Shown piece after piece: positions 14,933 to 22,153 of a stretch of DNA of 23,509 nucleotides (positions are counted from its first letter, which is position 1; each line of letters begins with the position of its first letter). Under the pieces are notes generated by a model. It was given only the letters and a program-made list of their open reading frames with translations. It was not told the DNA's origin and ran no database searches. The stretch covers positions 1-23,509 of the forward strand of contig USMU01000022.1 in assembly GCA_900555925.1 (NCBI GenBank), in the 5' to 3' direction. A program made the position numbers and the translations under genes. This DNA is from an uncultured Clostridium sp. GTDB taxonomy: Bacteria > Bacillota > Clostridia > Christensenellales > Borkfalkiaceae.

Positions 14933-17518
14933 TCAGTACGCCTCTATCCTCAGGGAGGAACCGCAACGATCCGTTGCGCCCGAAACGAGAATTTTATTGT
15001 CTATTCTATGTTTGAGTTCTTCTACGTGAGAAATCAGCCCGATGGAAAAATGCTTGCTTCTCAGCTTTTCCAATACGTCCATGACGGTATCGACCAGTTT
15101 TTCGTCCAACGTCCCGAATCCTTCGTCGAGAAAGAAAAACTCTATCGGTCTGAGCGATTTCGCGCAGATGGCGCCGCTCAGCGCGAGCGCCAAGGACAGA
15201 GAGACCAAAAAGGTTTCGCCTCCCGACAACGTCCGAACCGCGCGGAGCATTCCGCCGTTCAGATTGTCCCCCGCCTTAAATTCGTCCTCGTATTTGAGAA
15301 AATACCTACCGTTCGTGAGCGACAAAAGCGTTTTGCTCGCGGAAACGCAGATTTCCTGCAAATATTCCGAGGCGATAAATTCCATGAATTTCCCTCGCGC
15401 CGTCAGCAGTCTGAGTTTGTCCCAAAGTTCCCGTTCTTTTTCCTTGGCTTTCAATTCTTTTTCGAGGCCTTTATACTTCTCTTTGAGTTCTTTCAGGCGA
15501 TTGACCTCCCGTTCTCCCACGGCGACCTTGCCCAAAAGGCTTTCCTTTTCCGCTTCGAGCGTCCTCTTTTCCGTACGGAGCGCGAAAAGAGCTTCCTCGG
15601 AAAATCCGTCGAATTTCCCGTCGGGAATTTCGGAGCGCCTCTTTTTCAGAACGGCATACGCCTCGAAAAATTCGTCGCACTCCTCTTTTACGCGTTTCCC
15701 GTCTCCGATTTCCGCCGCCAAGGCCCGCGCCTCATCCGCGCTTTCGAAACCGTTTTCGGCAAGCAGGTCTTTAAGCGCCGCAAGCGCCTCTCTTTCCTGA
15801 GCCGCATAGCTTTCCGACAGCGTCTTTCCCGACTCTCTTTCCGCTTTCAGGCCGCTCAGTTTCTCCTCCGCCGCCCGAATCTTCTCCTCGGCACGCTTCT
15901 TTGCCGCTTTCAAAGTCTCGATATGCTTTTTTACCTCTTCCGCCGTACCTAAACCTTTGACGCGCTCGGTCTTTTGTCTCGCGAGCTCGAACCGTTCCCG
16001 ATAATGTTTTCCGTCCTCGATGATGTTCGCTTTTTTCCGCTCGTTGTCCTCATACGCATTTTTTCGGGACTCTATCGCTTCCCGTTCCGCTTTCAGACTT
16101 TTGCGGGCGCCTTCTATCCGCTTGAATTCCAGCTGCGCCGCCGCGAGGTCGAACGCGCGCCCGCCGTCTGCCGCGGCGTATTTTTTCAAAAGCGTCTCCA
16201 CGTCCTCCCGCGTTTCGGGATATTTTTCCGAAAGCCCGCAAAGGTCGAGGCGAAATTCCCCATACGCTTCCGACACGAGAACGGACTTGAAATGGCGACG
16301 GAGAAATTCCGTAAATGATTCGTCCGCACCCAAGGCCGCCTGCGCGCGTTCGTTTTCCGAAAGCAGAGCCTCAAAATCTTCCTTCGGACATTTATCTTTG
16401 ATGTTGCGGTATTCCGCCTGACACTTTGAAAGTTTCTCCTCCGCTTCCCTGCACAGGGCGAGGTCCTCTTCCGCGCCCGTCAAGGCGCCGAGATTCTTAT
16501 TCAATTCCTCTATTTCTTTTTCGATTCCGCTCTCTTCCAGCTGTGTCCGCCGCGTTTTCAGTTCGCTTTCCAGCGCGGCCGCGTCAAAGCCCGCTTTTTC
16601 CGCCTTGGCCGCGGCAAGCGTTCTTTGTCTTTTGCAATTTTCCGCAAAGTCATTCTTTTCGAGCACGGCTTTCGCCGCGGTGAACTTTTCCGCCTTTTTC
16701 CGCTTTTCCTCAAAAAACGGACGCTTTTCCTCCGCGCGGGCGAGTTTGAGGCAAAGCGCGTCGTATTCTTTCTTTTCCTCCGCGCGGCGTTCCTCCTCGT
16801 TCAGACGCTTCTCCGCCTGCGAAAATGCCTCGGCCGCACGCTTCAAATTCTCCTTTGAAAGGCGGAGCTTTTCTTCTTCCGCCGCGATGTTCTCGTCCGT
16901 GCCCCCCGCATTCTCCTGCATTTTCGTTCGCAGGAGCATCGCTTCGTTTTCCGCCGCGTCATAGCGGGAACGAATTTTCGCGGAAAGTTTATCCCCGTAT
17001 TTTTCGAGGTCGAACAGCCGCGAAACCAATTGAAGCCGCTCCTTGGGCGCCGCTTTCACCAAGCCCGCGAACTCGCCCTGCGGCAGAGCGATACATTTCT
17101 TGAAATCGTCGAAGCCGAGCCCGACAATCTCCCGGATTTTCGCGTTGACTTCCTCCGTTCCTTCCGCTATGCCCTGCGGCTTTTCCCCGCCGCAGTCGTA
17201 TAAAAACGCTTTGGCCACGTTGTTCTTTCTCCGACGTTCGCGCCGCACCTGATAAACGTGACGTTCCCCGTTTACGGTAATCTCGAACTCGAAAACCACA
17301 TACGCTTTATCGCATTTGTAATTGATGCTGTCCGTGCCCGAAGAACGCTCTATTTTTCCGTAAAGAGCAAAATGAATACAATCGAGAATGGTACTCTTTC
17401 CGCTTCCCGTGTCTCCGAAAATTCCGAAGAGGCCGGTGCCTAAAAGTTTTCTGAAATCGATTTCCGCTTTCTCGGAAAAACTGTTGATTCCGCAAAATTC
17501 GAGATATACGGGTTTCAT
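14933..17518 (-). CDS. sbcC: SbcC, DNA double-strand break exonuclease ATPase subunit
   Basis: The Rad50-like ATPase of the SbcCD nuclease, which opens hairpins and blocked DNA ends. Walker A FGDTGSGKST (34-43), the Q-loop region ALPQGEFAGLVKAAPKERL near 143-160, the signature LSGGETFLVSLSLALALSG and Walker B FFFLDEGFGTLD lie in order, with two long charged coiled-coil arms between. At 861 residues it is shorter than typical SbcC, and nowhere in the protein is there a CxxC zinc hook; the region between the arms holds a single KCPKE and a short globular segment. I chose the ATG at 17518 because AAGGAGGT lies seven bases upstream. It follows sbcD on the same transcript. Confidence 0.93.
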   Translation of the reverse strand: MKPVYLEFCGINSFSEKAEIDFRKLLGTGLFGIFGDTGSGKSTILDCIHFALYGKIERSSGTDSINYKCDKAYVVFEFEITVNGERHVYQVRRERRRKNNVAKAFLYDCGGEKPQGIAEGTEEVNAKIREIVGLGFDDFKKCIALPQGEFAGLVKAAPKERLQLVSRLFDLEKYGDKLSAKIRSRYDAAENEAMLLRTKMQENAGGTDENIAAEEEKLRLSKENLKRAAEAFSQAEKRLNEEERRAEEKKEYDALCLKLARAEEKRPFFEEKRKKAEKFTAAKAVLEKNDFAENCKRQRTLAAAKAEKAGFDAAALESELKTRRTQLEESGIEKEIEELNKNLGALTGAEEDLALCREAEEKLSKCQAEYRNIKDKCPKEDFEALLSENERAQAALGADESFTEFLRRHFKSVLVSEAYGEFRLDLCGLSEKYPETREDVETLLKKYAAADGGRAFDLAAAQLEFKRIEGARKSLKAEREAIESRKNAYEDNERKKANIIEDGKHYRERFELARQKTERVKGLGTAEEVKKHIETLKAAKKRAEEKIRAAEEKLSGLKAERESGKTLSESYAAQEREALAALKDLLAENGFESADEARALAAEIGDGKRVKEECDEFFEAYAVLKKRRSEIPDGKFDGFSEEALFALRTEKRTLEAEKESLLGKVAVGEREVNRLKELKEKYKGLEKELKAKEKERELWDKLRLLTARGKFMEFIASEYLQEICVSASKTLLSLTNGRYFLKYEDEFKAGDNLNGGMLRAVRTLSGGETFLVSLSLALALSGAICAKSLRPIEFFFLDEGFGTLDEKLVDTVMDVLEKLRSKHFSIGLISHVEELKHRIDNKILVSGATDRCGSSLRIEAY

Positions 17519-17669
17519 GCAGGCACCTCCTTGTTCGTTTTTCGTGCTCTTAAAATTCCCCCGCGGTACTTTTCGCTGTCCGCCCAAAATACCGCGTCTT
17601 AAATTAATTTTATATATTTATATACTTTTAACGCCCTTTCAATACCTTAACGCGAACGACGTTTCCGCG

Positions 17670-18827
17670 TTATTCCTCCAACTCCTGGATCGCCGACAAA
17701 AATAACGCCGTCAGCTCCTCTTTCGGCTCTTCCCGATATTGCGAACGATAAAATTCCTCGAACAGCTTTGAATCGGAAAAGCCCTTTCGGGATTGAAATT
17801 CCAACGTTCCTTCCTCCCGGACTTCGGCGATCAGCGACACTAAATTTTCGTGCGCGGAGAGCGACGCGGATTCCGCGGAAGTGAGCGGAGAGGTCAAATG
17901 CAGCCGAACTTCCGCAAGCGATTCGGGATAGAGGGACAAGAGCTCCTCCGCGCGGGCGGGGGAATCCGCTTCCAGCCGCACGAGTTTACGTCCCGACATC
18001 AGAAATACGTCGCGGAGATTTTCCACGCCCTTCTCCGTCAGATCGAATATCTTGACTCCCTTTTCGCCGTTCGCTTCATCGAAGGAATACTGCAAGGGAG
18101 AGCCGCTGTAATAACAATTTCCCTTGCCCATGTGCTGGCGCTTATGTAAATGCCCCAGCGCGATGTAGTCGCACTTCGGCAATACCTCCAAGGGAACGGC
18201 ACGGGCCCCGCCCAAGTCGATTTCCCGTTCGCTTTCCGATGTGACGCCGCCCGCGACGAAAATATGAGACAAAAAGACGGAAGGAAGATGTTCCGTATTG
18301 CCCTCCTCCCCTTCGTCTATCCACTTCTTCATGCGCTCGGAAAAGGGCAGGTCGGATTTTTCTTCCTTGAATCGGGCCTCGTTCGGATAGGGCAGAGCAT
18401 TGATGAACGCTTTTTCTCCACGCTCGTTTTCAAAGACGGCAAAACCTTTGCCCGCCCTGACGGGGCGGACTTTCCTATGCGAAGTCAAAGGGATTTCACG
18501 CCTCGAATTCCCGACGATATAGATGCCGAGTTCCTCCGACAGCGGAGCGGACGCCGATAACCGAACGCCGTCGTCATGGTTCCCGCTGATGAGCACCACC
18601 GCCCGCTCTTTTCCCGCGACCGCTTTGATTTTGGTGAAAAACAGATCCTCGGCCTCCGCACTGGGAAGATAGGTGTCGAAAATATCGCCGGCGATCAAAA
18701 CCAATTCCACTTCTTCCCTGTCGCAGATTTGCACGATTTCATCCAGCACGGCGGACTGCTCTTTCAGGCGTTCCCGCCCCATCAGACGCTTGCCGATGTG
18801 CCAATCAGACGTATGCAGAATCCTCAT
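17670..18827 (-). CDS. sbcD: SbcD, exonuclease subunit (Mre11-like)
   Basis: The manganese-dependent nuclease subunit that works with SbcC. The 385-residue sequence has the metallophosphoesterase motifs in order: SDWHIG (Asp8, His10), AGDIFD (Asp48), SGNHDD (Asn83, His84), FLSHIFVAGG and the GHLHKRQ motif. The C-terminal capping domain ends in a glutamate-rich tail. Length fits the family. GGAGG lies eight bases before the ATG. The gap to sbcC is 151 bases, with only a weak promoter-like sequence. The sbcD promoter (18961-18989) faces that of the DnaD gene. Confidence 0.95.
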   Translation of the reverse strand: MRILHTSDWHIGKRLMGRERLKEQSAVLDEIVQICDREEVELVLIAGDIFDTYLPSAEAEDLFFTKIKAVAGKERAVVLISGNHDDGVRLSASAPLSEELGIYIVGNSRREIPLTSHRKVRPVRAGKGFAVFENERGEKAFINALPYPNEARFKEEKSDLPFSERMKKWIDEGEEGNTEHLPSVFLSHIFVAGGVTSESEREIDLGGARAVPLEVLPKCDYIALGHLHKRQHMGKGNCYYSGSPLQYSFDEANGEKGVKIFDLTEKGVENLRDVFLMSGRKLVRLEADSPARAEELLSLYPESLAEVRLHLTSPLTSAESASLSAHENLVSLIAEVREEGTLEFQSRKGFSDSKLFEEFYRSQYREEPKEELTALFLSAIQELEE

Positions 18828-18891
18828 GCGCGATGCCTCCGGGCCCGTCGGCCCCCTTCAAAAATTTTTGGAAAAAGCAAATCGAAATGTC

Positions 18892-18920
18892 TTGCTTTTG
18901 CCGGCAAAAAAAGCTATAAT
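18892..18920 (+). promoter_or_regulatory. promoter of the DnaD-type gene
   Basis: TTGCTT (18892-18897) and TATAAT (18915-18920) are separated by 17 bases. Transcription would start near 18927 and read rightward into the DnaD gene, passing over the sbcD promoter. The sbcD promoter on the other strand has the same TTGCTT-17-TATAAT form. Confidence 0.75.
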
Positions 18921-18928
18921 GGACATAC

Positions 18929-18944
18929 ACTGAAATTTTTCAGT
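18929..18944. promoter_or_regulatory. palindrome between face-to-face promoters
   Basis: ACTGAAATTTTTCAGT is a perfect 7-bp inverted repeat with a 2-base centre. It lies just after the predicted start of the rightward transcript and within the first 30 bases of the leftward transcript. A looser CTGAAAA...TTTTTCAG pair lies again at 18995-19022. It could be an operator or a leader hairpin. The regulator, if any, is unknown. Confidence 0.4.
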
Positions 18945-18960
18945 CTGCCTATACTGTTTT

Positions 18961-18989
18961 ATTATACACCATTTCTTTCGAGAAAGCAA
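18961..18989 (-). promoter_or_regulatory. promoter of sbcD-sbcC
   Basis: On the minus strand TTGCTT (18989-18984) and TATAAT (18966-18961) are separated by 17 bases. Transcription would start near 18954 and run left through the DnaD-gene promoter, giving an sbcD leader of about 125 bases. Confidence 0.7.
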
Positions 18990-19044
18990 GGAAACTGAAA
19001 AGGAAGAACGAAATTTTTCAGATAAACAAATCGGAGCGTCTATC

Positions 19045-20808
19045 ATGTCATTTTGTTCCTTTTCGAGAGAATTTAACGAGAACACCTACACCGCGGTGGA
19101 AAATCAGTTCATTACAAAATATATGCCCGGCGCCGACGATTTCGCCGTAAAGGTCTACCTTTACGGCTTATACCTCTGCCAAAATTCCGACTCCGATTTC
19201 AACGTATTCTCCATGGCCGAGGTGCTCAAAACGACGCGCGAAAAAATCGAGGAGGCCTTCGCGTTCTGGGAGGATTACGATCTCGTGGAAATCCTCTCGC
19301 ACGAGCCCTTTGTCGTCAATTATCTCCCCGTGCGTTCCGCCGTCGGACGCCCGAAAAAAATCCGTTACGAACAATACGGGGATTTCAACAAGGAATTGCA
19401 GCGGAAAATGCAGCAGGTGGGGAAATTCGTCTCCTACAACGATTCCATCAAATATATGCATTTCCTCGACGAGAACAACATTCAGCCTCAGGCGTTTCTG
19501 CTCATCGCCGAGTATTGCATCAACAAACAGGGAGAAAGCGTATCCCCTTCCTACATCTTCAACAAGGCGAAAAAGTTTATCAGAAACGGCTGGACTACCT
19601 ACGAACAGGTGGAACGCGAATTGAGCAACTACAACGCGCATGAGGGGGATCTCATCGCGGTTTTCGGCGCGCTCTCCGTTTTCAAAAAACCCGAGGAAGC
19701 GGATTACTCCCTCTATGAAAAATGGACGGAAACTTTCGGATTCTCCAAAGGCGCCGTTCTGGAAGCCGCCAAACACCTCAAACGCGGCAATACCGACAGT
19801 CTCGATATTCTGCTCACGGAACTTTCCGAAAAGGGAAAAACGGCACAGGAGGACGTCAAAAATTACCTCGCGGAACGGGATATGCTCGCTTCGCTCACGT
19901 TCAGAATCGGACGGAAACTCGGCGTGAAAGTCAGCAATCCCGCCCCTTATATCGACGAATATACCGAAAAATGGTACAACTGCGGTTTTGAAGAATCCTC
20001 CCTCTCCGATATCGCACTCTTTTGCCTGCGCACCGACCGCAACGACTTTAACAGCATGAACGAGCTGGTGAGACAGCTCTTTTCGTCGGGAATCGTTTCG
20101 GCCGAGAGTGTGGAAGAATATCTTAAAGCAAAAAATGCGGAGCTCAAATTGTTCACGCGGATCCAAAGTTTCTGCGGAAATCTCAAAAAGAGCGTTGCAA
20201 ATCTCTCGCTGATCGAAACCTGGCATTCGTGGAATTTCTCCGACGAAATGATTTTGGAAGCGGCGAAGCGTTCGGCGGGAAGCGGCAATCCCATTCCGTA
20301 TATGAACAAAATTCTGTCAGACTGGAAACACTCCGGAATTTCTTCTCCCAAAGACATCCCCGAAAAATCTCCCGCAAGCAGCATAAAATCCCCGTACGTC
20401 AATCCCGCCGTCGAAGCGATCAACGCAAAGGCCGACCGCGAAAGATATTATGCGAGGCTCCGCGAAAAAGCTCAATCCGTCGCCGATAAATATATGGCAA
20501 AAGCCAATTCCGATCCCCGCTTTAAGGAAATTTCCGCCGAGCTTTCCCGCATGGAAATCGCACTCGCAAAAGCGGAAGTGTTTCAGCCCGAAACGCTCCC
20601 CGCCTTAAAAGAAAAGAAAGCGGCCTTGACGGAAGAAAGAAAGCAACGGCTCAAAGCACTCGGGATTCCCGAAAGCAAACTCGTGCCGCAATATAAATGC
20701 AAAAAATGCTCGGATACCGGCTTTCTTCCTTCGGGCGAAGTCTGCGACTGCTATGAAAAAAAGGATACCCCGGAAGAAGAATTCCGAGCTGTCGGAGGAA
20801 GCGCTTGA
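19045..20808 (+). CDS. DnaD/DnaB_2-domain replication protein ending in a DnaC/DnaI-type cysteine cluster
   Basis: A 587-residue protein of the Gram-positive DnaD/DnaB helicase-loader group. Residues about 30-100 look like the winged-helix N-domain. A first DnaB_2-like region lies near 225-280, and a clear second copy at about 392-432 with the typical end YMNKILSDWKHSGI. Residues about 455-570 differ: an arginine/glutamate-rich helical region followed by YKCKKCSDTGFLPSGEVCDC (Cys552, 555, 567, 569). That is the N-terminal layout of clostridial DnaC/DnaI loader ATPases, yet the AAA+ part is missing and the protein ends 18 residues later. CGGAG lies eight bases before the ATG. A tRNA-Ser, not a dnaC gene, comes next. 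Confidence 0.88.
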   Translation: MSFCSFSREFNENTYTAVENQFITKYMPGADDFAVKVYLYGLYLCQNSDSDFNVFSMAEVLKTTREKIEEAFAFWEDYDLVEILSHEPFVVNYLPVRSAVGRPKKIRYEQYGDFNKELQRKMQQVGKFVSYNDSIKYMHFLDENNIQPQAFLLIAEYCINKQGESVSPSYIFNKAKKFIRNGWTTYEQVERELSNYNAHEGDLIAVFGALSVFKKPEEADYSLYEKWTETFGFSKGAVLEAAKHLKRGNTDSLDILLTELSEKGKTAQEDVKNYLAERDMLASLTFRIGRKLGVKVSNPAPYIDEYTEKWYNCGFEESSLSDIALFCLRTDRNDFNSMNELVRQLFSSGIVSAESVEEYLKAKNAELKLFTRIQSFCGNLKKSVANLSLIETWHSWNFSDEMILEAAKRSAGSGNPIPYMNKILSDWKHSGISSPKDIPEKSPASSIKSPYVNPAVEAINAKADRERYYARLREKAQSVADKYMAKANSDPRFKEISAELSRMEIALAKAEVFQPETLPALKEKKAALTEERKQRLKALGIPESKLVPQYKCKKCSDTGFLPSGEVCDCYEKKDTPEEEFRAVGGSA

Positions 20809-20858
20809 AAACTCTTATAAGTTTTCCAAAAAAAATTGAAAAAACAGGCTAAAAACAC

Positions 20859-20887
20859 TTGCGTTTTTTTGTGAAATCATGTAATAT
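20859..20887 (+). promoter_or_regulatory. promoter of tRNA-Ser
   Basis: TTGCGT (20859-20864) and TAATAT (20882-20887) are separated by 17 bases, 33 bases before the mature tRNA. A leader hairpin GGCTTCC/GGAAGCC (20893-20911) lies between them and may guide 5' processing. Confidence 0.6.
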
Positions 20888-20919
20888 AAAAAGGCTTCCG
20901 CAAGGGAAGCCCATAAAAT

Positions 20920-21010
20920 GCAGAGATGTCTGAGTGGTTTAAGGAGCACGATTGGAAATCGTGTGTAGGCCTGAAACCTACCGGAGGTTCAAATCCTCTT
21001 CTCTGCGCCA
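20920..21010 (+). tRNA. tRNA-Ser (anticodon GGA)
   Basis: The acceptor arm GCAGAGA (20920-20926) pairs with TCTCTGC (21000-21006), followed by a G discriminator and an encoded CCA (21008-21010). The anticodon arm CACGA-TTGGAAA-TCGTG gives GGA. A long variable arm (GTAGGCC...CCTAC) and the T-loop TTCAAAT complete a class II serine tRNA. It reads UCC and UCU. A strong terminator follows at once. Serine tRNA 3' ends are common integration sites, and the DNA to the right changes character. Confidence 0.96.
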
Positions 21011-21011
21011 A

Positions 21012-21048
21012 AAAACAGGTGGTTTTGATATAAAATCGCCTGTTTTTT
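21012..21048 (+). terminator. Rho-independent terminator of tRNA-Ser
   Basis: AAAACAGGTGGTTTT (21012-21026) pairs with AAAATCGCCTGTTTT (21032-21046) over 15 positions with two G-T pairs and a five-base loop, and the strand runs on into six T (21043-21048). It starts one base after the tRNA CCA. Confidence 0.85.
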
Positions 21049-21074
21049 CTTCATTTTCTTTCGTTTTTTTAACT

Positions 21075-21095
21075 ATACCCCAAATGTACCCCAAA
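21075..21095. repeat. tandem TACCCCAAAT repeat past tRNA-Ser
   Basis: Two copies of TACCCCAAAT stand head to tail with one base between. On the minus strand one frame reads IIWGTFGV and then TAG, and a second frame just upstream reads KENFCRKVGDLSEK and then TAA. Both resemble the tails of tyrosine integrases, where G-T-x-G-x motifs are common, so the stretch may be the decayed end of an integrase gene next to its attachment site. This is inference. The sequence itself shows only the repeat and its position. Confidence 0.4.
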
Positions 21096-21162
21096 TTATT
21101 TTTCACTCAAATCACCTACTTTTCGACAAAAATTTTCCTTTGATTTATCATTGGAACCTTTT

Positions 21163-21453
21163 TTATTTTTTAAAAGATAAGAAACCAATCGCTTGTGGAA
21201 AATGATATTTTTTCATGTAGTCTTCGTTAAAAAATTTTCTTATTGTCACTAAATATACTTCCCTGTCTATGCGATAATCATATCCTTTATAACAAATATA
21301 AATATCATCAATTTCAAAAGGTCTTTTGTTATCAAAAATTTCTTCATTTTGTTTTACAATGCTTTCAAACAATTCTTTTAGAGAATCATAAGCTTTTTCT
21401 TGTTTCATTGAATCTTCTAAAAATTCACTGCAAGGACGATATAAAACTTTCAC
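21163..21453 (-). CDS. small hypothetical protein
   Basis: I do not recognise this 96-residue protein. It is rich in Lys, Glu, Tyr and Phe, with a helical first half (SLKELFESIVKQNEEIFDN) and a mixed second half (EIDDIYICYKGYDYRIDREVYLVTIRKFF) that could form a few beta strands. No signal peptide or membrane helix is seen. The DNA is far more AT-rich than the chromosomal block to the left, which suggests transfer. It has a GGAAAG site before the ATG and a near-consensus promoter 56 bases upstream, so it is probably a real, separately transcribed gene. It lies alone beside tRNA-Ser. Confidence 0.65.
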   Translation of the reverse strand: MKVLYRPCSEFLEDSMKQEKAYDSLKELFESIVKQNEEIFDNKRPFEIDDIYICYKGYDYRIDREVYLVTIRKFFNEDYMKKYHFPQAIGFLSFKK

Positions 21454-21508
21454 GTTTAACTACTTTCCAACAATTTATAATAAATAATTTTATTAAATGT
21501 ACTACTTA

Positions 21509-21537
21509 ATTATATTAAAATAAAATGCTGAAGTCAA
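21509..21537 (-). promoter_or_regulatory. promoter of the 96-aa gene
   Basis: On the minus strand TTGACT (21537-21532) and TATAAT (21514-21509) are 17 bases apart. The start of transcription would fall near 21502, leaving a leader of about 50 bases before the start codon at 21453. Confidence 0.8.
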
Positions 21538-21587
21538 CAATTTTTTATAGCGTATAACTAACAAAAAATAGTTTTTCTTCTGAATAA

Positions 21588-21621
21588 AGAACTCCCTCCA
21601 AACTATATCGGAGGGAGTTCT
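21588..21621. other. 12-bp perfect hairpin
   Basis: AGAACTCCCTCC (21588-21599) pairs with GGAGGGAGTTCT (21610-21621) across ten bases. On the minus strand the tail is TTTATTCAG, so it could be a weak leftward terminator. On the plus strand the tail TTGACG is not a T-run. No gene adjoins it on either side. Confidence 0.5.
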
Positions 21622-21683
21622 TTGACGTTCTAACTTCATTTCCATCTATTTTTAGACAACAAAGAAAATCTTATTTCCTCTAT

Positions 21684-21713
21684 AAGCAGACTCCGCTTGG
21701 GGTCTGCTTTTTT
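21684..21713 (+). terminator. orphan Rho-independent terminator
   Basis: AAGCAGAC (21684-21691) pairs with GTCTGCTT (21702-21709) across a ten-base loop and is followed by a run of T (21708-21713). No plus-strand gene lies between it and the tRNA-Ser terminator, so it either ends a small RNA or is left over from a lost gene. A weak TTGACG / TCTATT pair about 17 bases apart lies near 21622-21650. Confidence 0.65.
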
Positions 21714-21965
21714 CATTTTCAAAGATGCGTTCACTATAACCCCCAATCGAATTGATTTGATTCTTTCCCTTTATTTTCAAGGAGCAGATTTGAAAACTTA
21801 GAGATTTCGTGAAAATCATTTGATTTCCGATTTTTTTCAAATGACAGCGTTTTTGTGTAAAAGAGTCCCCCCGCGTTCACGCGTTTTTGGTCAAAAAATC
21901 TTTTTTCGCCGGGGGTGCCCCTTTCGTTTATGCTTTTCTCCTCCCAAACCCCGCTAAAAATACAG

Positions 21966-21995
21966 TAGACAGCCCCGCGCCGTTTATGATATGAT
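21966..21995 (+). promoter_or_regulatory. possible promoter of the 279-aa gene
   Basis: TAGACA (21966-21971) and TATGAT (21990-21995) are 18 bases apart. Inverted repeats GCCGTTT/AAACGGC (21979-22010) span the -10 region and CCCGCT/AGCGGG (22026-22057) lies in the leader. The leader would be about 150 bases long and folded. Confidence 0.4.
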
Positions 21996-22153
21996 GAGGC
22001 CGCAAACGGCAAGAAAAAACGCCGCCCCGCTTGAACGTTTACCAGACTAACAGCGGGAACGGCCACATATTCGACCCGTTGCCGGGCGCGATTGTGTTTT
22101 TCATTGTACCACAACCGCCCGAAAAAATCAATATTTTTTGGAGGTATAAGACA

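Larger units (their letters stand above)
21454..22153. other. gene-poor 700-base region with hairpins and promoters
   Basis: No convincing gene is seen here. The first 90 bases are AT-rich and hold the promoter of the small minus-strand gene. Then come a 12-bp perfect hairpin (21588-21621), an orphan plus-strand terminator (21684-21713), a GC-richer segment, and a promoter-like sequence with a structured leader before the gene at 22154. A 143-codon open frame on the minus strand (21734-22165) crosses all of this, but it lacks a good ribosome site and overlaps the leader. I do not call it. Confidence 0.6.

Noticed and set aside
17590..17669. Promoter between sbcD and sbcC (TTGAAA with AT-rich TATA-like boxes)
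   Set aside because: Spacing to a good -10 box is wrong (14 or about 16 to a poor box). The two genes are more likely on one transcript.
20807..20826. Hairpin GAAAACT/AGTTTTC over the stop of the DnaD gene as a terminator
   Set aside because: It is followed by a run of A, not T, so it is not an intrinsic terminator for the plus strand.
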